Shown: positions 25,500 to 37,930 of the stretch, in pieces
Layout: each line of letters begins with the position of its first letter
Position numbering within the stretch: position 1 is the first letter of the stretch
DNA from: Gordionus sp. m RMFG-2023
Taxonomy: Eukaryota > Nematomorpha > Gordioida > Chordodea > Parachordodidae
DNA: 64,000 bases
Assembly: GCF_954871325.1 (NCBI RefSeq)
Contig: NC_088778.1
Span: 3,753,743 to 3,817,742, forward strand
Direction: 5' to 3'
Made by a program: the position numbers and the translations under genes
Notes under the pieces: model-generated
The model's input: the letters and a program-made list of their open reading frames with translations, nothing else
Database searches by the model: none
Told to the model about the DNA's origin: nothing

Positions 25500-25760
25500 A
25501 TAACATTCAATATTCGCCTAAATCATTTATAGTCAATATACGATCATTAAATCTATTTACATCAATGAATTTGTCTAACTTTTTTATTCCAAGGGCATCA
25601 ATCCCTACGTTACCATAGTCAACCGCAGAAAATAACTTACACTTTGTATTTGATACTAATCATTCTTGCACTTTTTCCCCTCTCGTTCTTTATATGCAAC
25701 ATACGTAGTTAGTAGATCAACTCAAGGAGTGAGCATTCAAGTAAACTCTTCAATTATCTC
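25500..25760 (-). pseudogene. Decayed coding fragment, unrecognised
   Basis: Minus-strand reading with protein-like texture (VDLLTTYVAYKEREGKK and, in another frame, KLFSAVDYGNVGIDALG) and no splice context. Looks like a relic of a mobile-element or duplicated ORF; family unknown. Confidence 0.35.
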
Positions 25761-25969
25761 GCATATACACATCTAATTTGTATAATAAAATTATCTATAT
25801 AAAAATTCTACTGCCTGTGAATAACAAAAATTCATAATTAAGCACTTAAATTTGAATATAATAAAAGTTGTGAATTATAAAAAATATAAATTTGAATATC
25901 ACAACAAAAGGTAATGGAGAAAAATTTAACCCGCTTTCGTTGATTTTTACAACCCATCTAGGATTTTAT

Positions 25970-26085
25970 TTTATTCCAGATTACAGGGAACACTTTAAAC
26001 CTCCATTAGTTGCCTAGAGACGTTTCCATTTATCCCGTATTGAGATAGAAGATGGGTTAGGAAAGTTACACGTAACTTATAAATA
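25970..26085 (+). pseudogene. Possible fragment of an LTR-retroelement gag (fossil)
   Basis: A short + strand stretch resembles the region of Ty3/Gypsy gag proteins that precedes the zinc knuckle (a basic helix near REHFKPP followed by RRFHLSRI). It is an old, broken fragment with no LTRs seen nearby. The assignment is tentative. Confidence 0.25.
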
Positions 26086-27450
26086 GTTTATTTCATTACG
26101 TTAGAGATAAAATTAATAATTTTTTCCCTATAAACGTGTAAATAAGCGAAATATTTTAAATGATGAGATAGTTCTAACCGATGATATAAGCGAAATTATA
26201 ATAGATGTTAAGTTATGTAGTATATCCATTTAATACAAAATATAAAAATCAAATCATATATTCAAATGACTGATTTTATTAATGTGATATATAAATTTAG
26301 CACTATGTCCCATCTCGACTTTAAAAACGCCACGGACAAAACTGAAAATAATTTGGATCGACACTAACATCGCTACATTAAATCTAATATATTTGTGGCT
26401 CCTTATTCCTATCAGACAAAATATCAGTCCACTAATATTAGCAAATTGCGGGAATACTATCCTAAATGTTTTTTGTTCATCAGTGGGCATTTTCCCCAAG
26501 CAACACTTAAAATTATTAAGCTACTAAATTACAACCTCGTCAAATGAACTCAAAAAAAAATAAGCAAATAAAGAACTTTAAAAATAAATATGATTTCTTC
26601 TTCAGAACCCAAGTCATATAATTGATTCTCTATATATTTTATTTGTTCCTAAATTTTTATAATATTTTGATATATATTAGTTAAATTAAATCAATGATAA
26701 ATAAATTCTATATATTATTAAAAATATGAAAGGTAAATTTTAAAAGTATTAACCTGTAATGTTTAAAAAAAAATGCATATGGAAACTACGATTTTCAACC
26801 AATGATTTATTTTAAAAAAGAATTAAAATTTCTTAAATTATAAAGTAGCAAGTAGCTTTGAAAATAAAATACTGTTAATATTCATTATAAAGCTGATAAA
26901 ATAAGTTAGCATATCCTTCAATCTCTAGTTACCTCAATAATATTATCCTTGTCATTTCCTAATTTTTTTATATTTTCTACAAGTAAATGGTTTAAAAAAA
27001 ATTTGTGTTAAGATGGGAAATGTCCTGGGAAGTCTAATATTCTTTATTATTATGCTATGAGTTTTCATTAAAACATTTTTTGCAGAAAGAAGGGGGGGGG
27101 GAGGTGTAGAAGAATCGCAAAATTTGCAGTGGGCCTCCTTATTTATGCCAATATTCAAACATAAAACAAATGTATAGTTGAACTAGAATTTTCAATTTAC
27201 GTTTATTAATAATATTTTCGAATGTTGTAAAAATTAAAAATTTTTTTTATAATATTATCACTTGATTAATTCTATATACTTTTAAAATAAAGAGCGAGTA
27301 TTTAAAAAAATACCATGACAATAAATTTGTTAAATCTAAAAATATATATAAATGTACTTAATAATAATATTCTCGATTGCTGTATAAAGAAATATCTCAT
27401 AATTCACGCAATATGGAACAAAACATATTATTATAAAAAAGAAAATATTT

Positions 27451-30366
27451 TTAGTCTTCAATTAATACATTCATTTTTTGATCAATATCGATTAGATCAG
27501 AACTCTGCTGTTTACTAGCAGTTTTGCTTGTATGAATTGCAATGTCAGGTATAGGCAAAGTATTTTTTTGATATAATATCTCTTGTTTAGGTATTTTATG
27601 TGCTTTATTGTCGTGTATTTTGCGAGTCATAAAATATGCTAAAGTTTCGTAAGTAGCCAATGTTATGGCAGTGTTAGGTATTTGTCGGATAAGATGAGTT
27701 AAGAGACCACGATAAAGACCCTTGTATTTTTCTTCCCTTGCTATCACAATCAAGGTTTTCCAAAATGTTCTGTACTTGTCTTTGCCTTCACGTAGTCTAG
27801 TTCGGGCAACTTCTGTAATATATATATTTGTAAATAGAAAAATAATATTAAAAATATTTAAATTGATATATAAAATTATGATTTCTTTTAGTTCGAAATC
27901 GTTTACTAACTCTATTTATATTATGTATCATAGGATAATTATATGAATAAATTGTATTTTGATATATATTATGTATAAAACTTGGGGTCTGAAATCAGGA
28001 TTGCCAGGCCAAAATTTGGTCAATTTTTTTTATGGGTTACTGAGTTAATGAAAATTTTAATTTGGCCTCCCCCATTTATTCCTATTTTTTTTATTTTATC
28101 ATACTTAACAAAATCAGTACCGTTTTATAATATTTTATTCTTAGTTTTTAATTCTCCTTCTTTTAATTACATCTTTATTTATAAAAATATGTTAATTTTA
28201 TATAAAAAACAAAGGATCTTTATTTTCCAACTATTTCTCATTATTATTTATAAATTAAAAATTCGCCTGGGTGGCCTAATGGGTTAGATGTATGCTTGGA
28301 AACAGAAGGACGCAGGTTCAATCCTGGTAAGGAGCTAAAAATTTTCGGGGTTTTCTTCGATGATGTATGGCTTATGATATGATTAATTTCTGAGCTGAGA
28401 AATGCCACCCCGGTTACCGACAGGCTTGGACAGTCGGGTGCTAGGATACTTGTCCAATAAACCAAAAAAGACGGCCAGCTGAACTCGTGGGTCAGATGAT
28501 AACGATTTCTTGGCTAGCGCTAGGATGATGGTGACCTTGGGGCCGTTCAAGCTCAATGTCTACCAAGTTACAATGGACTTGATAACGATACTCCGGTGGG
28601 AGATCCATCGGGATTGATACCAGTGGGAGATCAGGATTGGGATATCTGTCGATTTGATAATTCTGTGTGAGGAATACTCAGGTGGGATATCTGGTCGATA
28701 TTGATTTGATACACCGGTAGGGGAGATCAAGATACTTTGGCCTCGATAGTGATATACCGGTGATCGATACAAATGAAATCAATCAGAAATACAAATATAT
28801 GGGAGATTAGGATTGGGATATCTCTCGATTTGATAACTCCGTGTTGGGAATACTCAGGTGGGATATCTGATCGATACTGATTTTATACACACCGGTGGGA
28901 GATCAAGATACTTTGGCCTCGAAAATGATACACCGATGATCGATACATATGAAATCGATCAGAAATACAAGGATAAAAATAGATAGCATGAGTAATATAA
29001 TAGATAAGTGAAGGAGCTTACCACCACAAAAAGTGAAAGCTAAAAAGGAAAAAAATAATAATTTATAAATTAAAATAATGTGGGAGAAATTTTAAAATTG
29101 GAGATTTCAGCATGTTGGCTAAAAAATTGTGGAAGTCTCCCATTGTGGGGGGAGACCTTACAACCCTGTCTGTAACAGATAAAAATTAATATTGCATAAT
29201 ATTTCAAATAATCTTTTTTATAACTATATTTTATAAAGAGTGTACCATGAGGATAGGCTATAGTGGCAGCAAATGTTTTTGCCACACCAGCACAAAGCAT
29301 TAATTGCAGAAAACGTATGGTTGAATTTATATCCTTTTTAGGTTGGTTAGGCAATTGTAGATGATCATCTTGGGATAAAATTTGTTTTTTAATGGATTCG
29401 TAAATGAGAAAATTAATAGCAGTCTCGGATATGCCATAATAAGAAGCGGTTACACCTTTATAAAATCCTCTTATACCATCAGTCCTGTAAGTTTGTTTAA
29501 TGCATTGCAAGGCTGACAATTTAATTTCTTGATATGTACTTGTTATAGAAAAATATTTTTTTGTTTTATAATAAGGGTTAAATGTTAATTTAATTCATTA
29601 TAAAGATATTTAATAAATAATATGAAAATTAGTATAAAATTATTTACAATAATCAATTAATTATATTAAGCTTTCAAATTTATTCCTATTACCTTTGATC
29701 AAGCTGGAGTCGAGTTTTGATAAACCATATTGGATTTGTTAATGTTGATGTGACAAAACCTTTATTGAAAATTTCAAAAATATAATACTTATATAAAATT
29801 ACCTGCTAATGAAGCAGATAATATATAGACAGTAGGACTATCAGGTTTTAACTTTTTATTAAAATATTTTTTGCCATTTGAATAGGCACAAAAATATATT
29901 GATCTAATAATTAAATGTAAGAAGAATAGGCAAATAAATATACCTAGCAGGAGCAACACCAATTAAATTTGGAACTAATCCTTTAAATAACCCTCTTAAG
30001 CCTTCTGTTTGAAATGTATGCCTTTTGATAAATAGATGTACTAATAATAAGATATTGTATACCTCAGTAAAAAATATATTTTGGATTTTTGTTTTAATAT
30101 ATTATTATTAATTGCGAATTTTGCATTTTGTGATTGACTAGATACTTTGTAAAAATTCGGATCTTGATTAGATGATAACATATATTTATATTGCTGTTCA
30201 AATGGTGTTTGATAAGCAGATGACTGCAACCTAGTTTTCAAAACTTCTAAAGGACATGTCAAAACAGTAGCCACAGTGCCTGCTAATCTAATATAATTAT
30301 AGTTAATAAAATCATGTTAAAACATTACCCCCCTGCTATTAGATGTACTGCCGAATCTGAGACCAT
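27451..30366 (-). CDS. Mitochondrial pyrimidine-nucleotide carrier (SLC25A33/36 type)
   Basis: Inner-membrane carrier of the SLC25 family exchanging pyrimidine nucleotides. Seven minus-strand exons: 30329-30366, 30139-30287, 29944-30040, 29803-29903, 29693-29759, 29246-29538, 27451-27812. Phases agree and total 1,107 nt (368 aa). Three carrier repeats are visible by their signatures: [21 protein letters not shown] and YPHEVARTRL. The Trp in the second signature and the IRQIPNTAI sequence near the end are characteristic of the A33/A36 subgroup. The start [13 protein letters not shown] matches the usual first helix. A C-terminal extension of about 50 residues (rich in K, S, I) goes beyond the roughly 310-residue vertebrate proteins. 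Introns are 41, 98, 40, 43, 154 and 1,433 nt; the last contains a SINE-like element. The exon 2/3 donor at 30,138 (GTCAAT) is weak but is the only one that keeps frame. Confidence 0.93.
28264..29055 (+). mobile_element. tRNA-headed SINE-like retroposon in the SLC25 intron
   Basis: The head has RNA polymerase III promoter-like boxes: TGGCCTAATGGG at 28,272-28,283 (A box, 11 of 12 to consensus) and GGTTCAATCC at 28,315-28,324 (B box). It is followed by a GC-balanced body, a duplicated 176-bp module (28,624-28,970) and an A-rich end at about 29,040-29,055. Inserted antisense to the carrier gene in its 1,433-nt intron. The length (about 0.8 kb) is large for a SINE, so the body may be a separate repeat joined to a tRNA-derived head. 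Precise target duplications were not found. Confidence 0.65.
28624..28970 (+). repeat. Tandem pair of 176-bp modules
   Basis: Copy 1 begins TGGGAGATCAGGATTGGGAT at 28,624 and copy 2 TGGGAGATTAGGATTGGGAT at 28,800. Both run through ACTTTGGCCTCGA to a GATCGATACA-containing end. Roughly 90% identical by eye. A shorter related GGTGGGAGATC motif at 28,596 may be the start of a third, truncated unit. Confidence 0.9.
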
Positions 30367-33300
30367 TAATACATTTCAACCTCCTAGCCTACTTTGAATT
30401 TTTTTAAAAAGATAGGTGCTTAATGATATATAACGTCTAGATCCGTAACAGGAATTTCGGTAGGGGGTGGATGGGAGGGTGCATTATTATTAATGCTAAT
30501 AAATTACGTTAGGCCAATTCATACTCTTCTAAGAATTAACTATTAATATAATATTAATTTTTGAGATTTTATTAAAAATATATCAATATAAACATACAAT
30601 TACAAAATATAATTACAATACCTTATGGTTTCTATATTAAGTTTCAATTATAACAAGGGTATAACCAGATATTTAGAGGGAGGGGATTTACAAAGAATTT
30701 CCTAGGAGCTTTTCTATCAAATTAAGGGTGCCATGACTAGTATTACAAGTCATAAATAACCTTTATAAATATTAATTTGGAGTTCTAAGGACTAAAGTAG
30801 GGCCTCCTAGGGACAAAGCTTCCATAAGGTCTCAAAAATATAATATTTTTGTAATTTTTTTATTAAACCATAGTAGGTAGGATTTTTCTACGGTGTAGGG
30901 GCATTATTAAATGGGATTTTCAACCTTAACTTTTTTATAGACCTTTTGTTATGTTCGATTTTTATAAATAGAATTATCCTTTTAAAATCTTTATTTCATA
31001 TAAAAAAGATTTTTTCTACAAGTTTGAATTATAATCATTATTAAAATTTTTAGCTTTTAATAACTTTTTTTCAAATTCTTGGTTATAGTACATATTGTAT
31101 ATATATATTTAGGATTAGGGGGTGGGGGAAATGTTTATTAGCTTAAAATGATAAACAGGCGGATTTATTTTCAAAGGGGGGAAGGCTTCTCCAGCTACGC
31201 AAATTTTGATATCTGTTGATACGATGCCATGATATGCATACTCCGCATATACAAATCTTTACATTAACATTATATATAAATATATTTTCACATTATCTTT
31301 TTACTAATGGTGAAGGCACATTCAGGAAAATTAAAAAAATTAGTTGCAAGCTAACTTTATTCAGACAATAATCAGGAGACATTCTACTTGTGTCAATTGA
31401 GCATGTTTGTTGGAAGAAATTTAATTTGAAAATATACTGCGCAAAATGTTAATATCCTATAGTGTTTCTATATTTTAATATAAATTTTAATCTAAGAATT
31501 ATATAAGCAGAAGTTATAATGGCATCTTATTAAATCAGAGATTGTTTGTACGTATTGCATTCCCAGGCATTGAGTTTTTCCGAAGCAAATTATCTGGTGA
31601 AAGCTTTATTGACAATTTCCACTAAAAATTTATATATTTACTTTTTTTAATATATAAAAATTATTCAACTTACTAGCCCCTAATATATATAAGTTTTTAA
31701 ATTGGAATTATCTGAAAATTATTTCAACTTTGTAGATTTTTAAATAAATTTTGATTTACATAAAAAGTCCTAGAGTGAATGGGCTGATACTTTTTGTTTT
31801 TGTTACACTCTTCGCCTTTGCTGTCGCTTCACTCATATTCAGAGTTTTAAAGTATCTAGATACAAAAATCTGCTATATATATCTAGAATATTTTATTCAT
31901 ATTTGTAGCTATTTTTAGAAACTTTTTTTTAAAATACATTTTTATAATTTTATTTTACTTTCATTTGCATTAAAAATAATAATATTTGAATTAAATCAAT
32001 TTAATAATATTTCCGAGTTCATTTCATTTCAAAAACGAAAGTCAATTTTTTTTACGTATATTTGTATTTATAATTTATTGTTATTTATATTAATTTAAAA
32101 AAAAATATATAAATCATATTTTTATATCAATATTTCTAAAATAAGGAATTAATTAAATATTAGATTTTTTTGGGCTACCCCTTAAATGATGTAAATATTG
32201 ATATAAGTTTTTGACAAAAAAATTTTGAATAATTTTTTTTAGAATGGAGTATCGGGATTTTAATATTTTAAAATTATACAAATATTAAGTTGCTTTTCTT
32301 TAAATATAACAATCACTCTGCAGTCAAGTGTCCTGGTAGAAGAAGTGTTTACAGATAAACGGGGTGAGCTTTAATGATAGACGATGTATCTTAGAACCAT
32401 TTGAAAAAGTATCTTATAACAACTCTGCTCATATTCATATCCCTACTTATTTTTTTCAAACTCCTAGTCATGTTTTTTGATAAACTAAACTTTAATGGAT
32501 ATCAATTTTTTAATTGCTATTTATTGAGAAAATTCAGCATTTACAAGCACACTTGAATATTGATGTTAATTATTTTTCTTTATCGATTTCTGGTTAAGTG
32601 GATTTAAGAACATTTCAGAACAGTCCTTCAGCTAGAATGGTCCTTCAATTCTCACTCCACTTTTTTTTGCATGTATTTTAGTCATCCCTGAGCCCAGATC
32701 ATGCTTAGGCAGGAGACGTAATATCTATTTTAAAAAAAAGAAAAACTTATTTTAGATTTTGTATTTTTAGTTAAAAAAAATGTTAAAATATTATTATCAT
32801 GTATAATATTTTGTACAATATAAATTCGATGCAAGATTTATTAGCTAAACGTTGTATTTATAATTATTAGCTAAATTGTATCTCTTAATTCAAGTGAACA
32901 AAGTGTTACGAAATGATCGTCAAAATTTTTTTGGTAAAAATTAGAATTAAAAGCAAGAATATTTATGTCTTTTTTGTTAAAAACAAATAAATAATTTTAA
33001 TGCACCGTAGATAGAACCTTTTAACAAATTCCTAAAAGGAACGAATTCAAACTTTATAAAATAAACTAGTTTTAAAGCGTTTTTTTTGTTGAAATCTTTT
33101 GATTTTAATATCAATTTTTGGGAAATTTTTTGCCTATTTTAACTTCTGTCTTCTTTTATATTTTAAAATAAATTTAAATCATCTAATAGGCTCATTTATT
33201 TTTTATAACACTAATCTCTTACTTTTTTTCCTTCTTCTTCCTCTTCAAAAATGTGGAGTGAAACTTTCATAATCTAAATGAACTTTGTAATATTTTTGAG

Positions 33301-33719
33301 AGCCGTAATATAGCTAACTTAACTCAATATTTTATCTACAAAAAATATTACTTATAATCCTGAAGATTTCGCCCATAGATGGCAAAAGGAGTTTAGACAT
33401 CTATTATCGAGATCTTAATGCTTAGGCTTTTGTTTTCTGGTTAAAATTTTGACTTACCCGTTTAACAACTCTAGTTAGTACCTTTATAATATTTTGTGCT
33501 CGAATTACATAAACTTTATAATTGTATTTCCGCCATAAATCGTGACCTATATCGTCGGTCTAGAATTGTAGCGCTCCACTTGCGCAAATGTTTAAAATGA
33601 GAAAAATAACATTAAAGTTTAAAATAATCAATTTTGACAATAACTTTTGGCAAAAATTAATATTTTTTTTAAAAATCTAATTTTTATTTATATATATATA
33701 TATATATTGGAAATAAATA
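30367..33719. other. Gene-free stretch upstream of the SLC25 gene
   Basis: AT-rich, with patches repeated elsewhere (for example a purine-rich piece near 30,670). About 31,535-31,620 has a short + strand frame with protein-like texture (SQALSFSEANYLVKALL) but no usable donor. About 33,300-33,480 is a diverged MITE-A copy ending CCGTTTAACAACTC. Confidence 0.35.
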
Positions 33720-34135
33720 AGTTATTATCCACTTCTAACTCAAAAATTTTGAAAAATATCGAGTGGAGTTCTCCAATTCTAGACCGACGATATGCTACCC
33801 TAAATGAAATTAGATTTTTCCGTAACAATGACGATGCATTTATAAGGAAAAAAAATGATATTTTTAATATGGCCTTTAATAAATCAAATTTCCTGAGGAT
33901 TCCTCAAATATTCCCATTTTCAGCAAACTCACCATTTGTCCTTCAATGCTATTTCATATTTTGTACTGATATGAGTTGTCCCGCGAAAGCTTTGAATTCT
34001 TCCTGCGATCGAGCCGAAATCGAATATCCAGCGTTCTTGGGTCGAAATATTATAGGACCGAGAAATAAGCCGATTAGTCGTGAGCTATTTTCACTCCCTC
34101 TCATAACCATAAATTTTGGTTTTTATGCCTATTGA
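33647..34135 (+). CDS. Possible C-terminal exon of a ZP-domain-like protein
   Basis: An open frame of 162 codons ends in TGA at 34,133-34,135; coding-like composition begins near 33,735. The recognisable part is FPFSANSPFVLQCYFIFC, then MSCP, a further Cys, and a basic stretch (LGRNIIGPRNK) before a hydrophobic end. This order (Phe-rich strand, V/L-x-C-x-V/I-x-x-C, CP, Cys, basic site, hydrophobic tail) resembles the ZP-C half of zona pellucida-domain proteins, which polymerise extracellularly. The upstream part (ATLNEIRFFRNND) fits the strand before ZP-C. I could not find the ZP-N exons on the left. The frame upstream of about 33,730 is low-complexity intron. The resemblance is by eye only. 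Confidence 0.4.
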   Translation: MAKINIFFKNLIFIYIYIYILEINKLLSTSNSKILKNIEWSSPILDRRYATLNEIRFFRNNDDAFIRKKNDIFNMAFNKSNFLRIPQIFPFSANSPFVLQCYFIFCTDMSCPAKALNSSCDRAEIEYPAFLGRNIIGPRNKPISRELFSLPLITINFGFYAY

Positions 34136-37100
34136 AGTTTCAAACATAAAATTTTCATACAGAGGGGATAGGGAGATACATTTTATCGGAATCGGATGGT
34201 CACCGATATTCGTGTCCAATCACCACTCTCTCATTTAAGAACCCAACCCAAACCTATTTAGTCATATACTTAATGCATAAAAAAACAAAAACATCTTTCT
34301 ATTTCACCAAAAAAAATAAACACTTTTAAATGAAATTTTTATTTAAATTGAATAAAAATTGGCATAAAATATTTGGCAGATTATTTTGCCCTTATTTAAT
34401 TCGATTGTATATATAACTATTCATCTTAATTCATAATAAAAGAATAAATTCACACGGTCTCCATCTCCAAAACATAAGAATTCCAGCCAAAAGAAAAGAG
34501 AAGTATTATTATGGTATATCGCCATACCTATCACTCATGACAAGTAGTCTCAGATTTGAATTTCGCTTCTCAGAATGCGAAGGCATAAATCAGTATTCAT
34601 AAATGTATATTAGTTATCGATGCAAAAGTATTTTCCTATATTCTTGCTTCTTTTCCCAATTCAATTTTATCTATCATCTAAATTTAGGGGACAAAGCTCT
34701 TTGAATCGGAGACCTTCATAGGCCTGTCCACGGCCCATACCATGTTCATTCTAAATATTTTTGAGGCAGACCTAGATCTTTATAAATAAAATTAAAACCT
34801 TTGGTCCGGACCTATTTTTTACTACGGGCCTGAGCCCTCGCTGATCAAAACATCAAGGCCATGATGATCTTTGTTTCAATATATATTTTTGCAACTTTCT
34901 TGATTCAGACATGCTTTTAGTACCTTAAAAAGAGCTAAAAAATAATTCCCCATAATATTATTTTATATCCAATAAGAATTGTGTTAGGATTGCTTCTTTT
35001 AAATATCATGGTGATCTTTCCTTGTCTTTCCTACTTTATAAATATTATTATCAGTGTTCGGGGATAAAGACCATCATCCCCTGAAGAAGGTTTATTTCCA
35101 TTATATATTTTTATGAATAAATTTATCTAAAGAAGACAAAATGCATTTAATAAAAAATGATAACCTCAAAATTAAAAAAATATTTTTAATATAAAAATTG
35201 GTGTTTCCAAAAAATAAAATAAAGTTTATTACGTCATTTTATTTTTTAAAATATGTTTACAAAAAGAGCGGATCGGTTTTTAAAAGATATCGGGTAAAAC
35301 CGGGTTCTCTCGAAAATAGGAATATCGGTTCTGATTATCCGATATATATAAACGCTTTATTTTTTGGTTAACTTTAAACAACTTTTTCTCACTTTGAACA
35401 AAATTTGACCCGAATAAAAAGAATTGTTTATAATGATGATAAGAAGCTTGTAGAAAATTCGTTGATAAAATCAAAATGAAATTTAAAATGAATTTCTTAG
35501 TAATTCGATACAAATTATGATAGTATATAAAGGACAGGTGAATAGAATTAGATTATTTTTATTTCGTTTAAAAAAATTGTTTAAAATCAACAAATTTTTT
35601 TAAAAAAAAAGATTAATAGATATTATGTATACTAGATAATATATATTATACCTAAATTTTAATAAAGGAAAGAATTGCGTATAGATTAATTTTAGCTAGT
35701 TTAAAATGTGCTATATTAATTTTCAATAGAATAGCCTTTGATTTTGTGGTTATATTTATGATTTTAAAAAAAATTTATTTTACTATGATGGATAAAGCCT
35801 AGAATCATTACGAGATTCAATCTAGACAAAATAGTACAATTTCTTAATTCCTCACTTTAAATTTTGTCTTTGGGTTTTTTTAAAATATAATTTAACTTTT
35901 ATTAGATACTGATTTTATGTATATGATATCAATATATTATTTGATAAAATTGTAAAAAAAATATAAGGCGAGTATGGATAAAATGATTAATTTTTTACAT
36001 TATATAATTAATGTCAATGTTAAATTGTAAATTATAAATTATAAACGATTTGATTTGATTGCTTTGCAATAAGAAGCAAATACCTTAGTGCCATCCTTTA
36101 TTAAATTCACTTCTTCTCCGTAAAGATTGAATTTAAATTATGACTTGCTTAACTAAACCACAACAATTATTTAATTTTTTTTTTAGTTATTAAAAAATTA
36201 TAAAAAATTATAAAAAATCGTAGCATGTATTTTATAACGTAAATGGACAAAGTCAAAAAACATAGAAAGGACAGGACACATTTTTAATTAAGAAAATCAT
36301 TTTTTTTTTAAATTATCGCTGAGAGAATGGGAAAAGCTCTCCGGATGCGCAAGGAGGTGGGTTTTGGCCCTCCCTGTCCTGGAAAATCGGTCCTTTAAAA
36401 CGGTCCAATGGGTTAAGACCAAATTAAAGACTGTTTTTTAAAGATTATTTTAAATAATATTATAATTTTAAAATTGTTATACTTTTAATGTAAATGAAAA
36501 TGGTACACTATAAGTTAATTATTGCCTATTTTATCATCGGTTATTCATTAGTGTACACCATTGTATTTCCTTTAATAATTCATTTCAAGTATTATATATA
36601 TTTTTTTAATGAAGAGAAAATTAATATGTAAAAATTATCATATATTTAAAATTACATAATAAATAATTTCTAATTTACTCTGAGACATTTCTATACAAGA
36701 TGATATATTAATTGCATATATTTATTAAATTTTTTTTTAGATATTATATTCAATGAGAGGTAATTGAAACAAAATTTAATTTCGATATTTTCGATCGTTA
36801 CATTTATTTATAACTTTTGCCGTAATAGTTACTTACGCGTAGATACTTCTACACGCCCCCTCCCTCCCAAGAAAATGATTATATTATCTCACTACCGAAT
36901 CAAACTTGACCAAAAAAAATGAATTTAAATTACCACACCCTCCTATTCCTCCTTCACTTTCATTTACAACCATTCCCCTTCCGCTAATGTTATTTTAGAA
37001 AGAGAAGGGAAAGATAACGATAACTTTTTACCTCCAACTAATTTTAAAGATGATCTTGTTCATAGATACCCTCTTCGTAGTAGAGTTGTTGTTATGCTGA

Positions 37101-37177
37101 CTTCAGAAATTATCATTCCACCTTTATCCATAAAAATAAAGAAACCTTAGAAATTTTTTGGCATCAATCGTTTTTTC
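34136..37177. other. Gene-free stretch
   Basis: AT-rich. GC-rich patches at about 34,705-34,850 (GGCCTGTCC ... CGGGCCTGAG) look like another GC-rich nonautonomous element. About 36,990-37,150 carries a small old fragment whose + strand reading contains RYPLRSR, a short motif common at the end of LTR-retrotransposon polyproteins; treat as a possible broken fossil only. Confidence 0.35.
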
Positions 37178-37312
37178 CAGAGTTGTTAAAAGATACTTTT
37201 TAAATGGATCTAGATACAGATACATCGTCTAAAATAATATATAGATACAGATTAATCAAAAATCTATCTAGATACAGATACCACATTTTTATATCTAGAT
37301 ACAGGATAAATT
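37178..37312 (+). repeat. MITE-B copy, 3' truncated
   Basis: Begins CAGAGTTGTTAAAAGATACT and continues through the TCTAGATACAGATA repeats of the family, but stops after ATATCTAGATACAGGAT without the terminal inverted repeat. Confidence 0.8.
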
Positions 37313-37930
37313 AATGGGCGGACAGCATGGGCGTCTTTGGATATGGCGGAAGTGATATTAAATCGAAATAAGGATAGAGCCACAATGAAGACCTATTTCA
37401 TGTTTGTCCAAAAAAAATTAAGTTTAAATCGATAAATCGATAATGGTTCGTTAAAAAAATAAAAAAAACATATTCTGAAAAAAAAGATTTATTTTAATAA
37501 AAAAAAAAAAATTAATTTTTTTTTGATATTTATAAAATAAATTTTAAAATATAACAAAAACTATGCACTTTTGGAATAGTTTGTATTTAATTTTGAATAA
37601 TAATTTTATTATTATGTGTCGATTTGATTAACGAAAACTTGGGAACTCTTGATTTTATATAAAATAAAATTTAAACCTTTTAATTCATATTATATATATT
37701 TTTTTTAAAAAAATTTAAAATTTAAAATTTAAAAATGAAAATAATAATTATTTAAAAATTAAATTTATTAAAATTTTAAATTATCAAAAAATTAAATACA
37801 TAGGAATCATTATTCATTTATAATTGAGACATGATAAAGGAAAGCAGAAAAGGCCAATATTGTACTATAAACTTCGATATTCCAACATATTCACTTGATG
37901 GTAGCAACCGATTTAGGATATTTCATGTAA

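Larger units (their letters stand above)
24151..27450. other. Repeat-bearing stretch with coding relics
   Basis: No intact gene. Contains G-runs at about 24,961-24,978, 25,481-25,489 and 27,091-27,100 and three decayed coding-like fragments (about 25,500-25,760 minus, 25,970-26,085 plus, 26,280-26,520 plus). Part of it may be intron of the coiled-coil gene ending at 23,816. Confidence 0.4.

Noticed and set aside
25970-26520. Reassigned stop codons (TAA/TAG read as an amino acid)
   Set aside because: All clear host genes (UNG, SLC25, RasGRP) avoid in-frame stops and terminate normally, so the interrupted readings here are decay, not a variant code.
28264-28340. A tRNA gene
   Set aside because: A and B boxes are present, but the flanking stems do not form a clean cloverleaf and the sequence continues into a repeat body, so a SINE head is the better reading.
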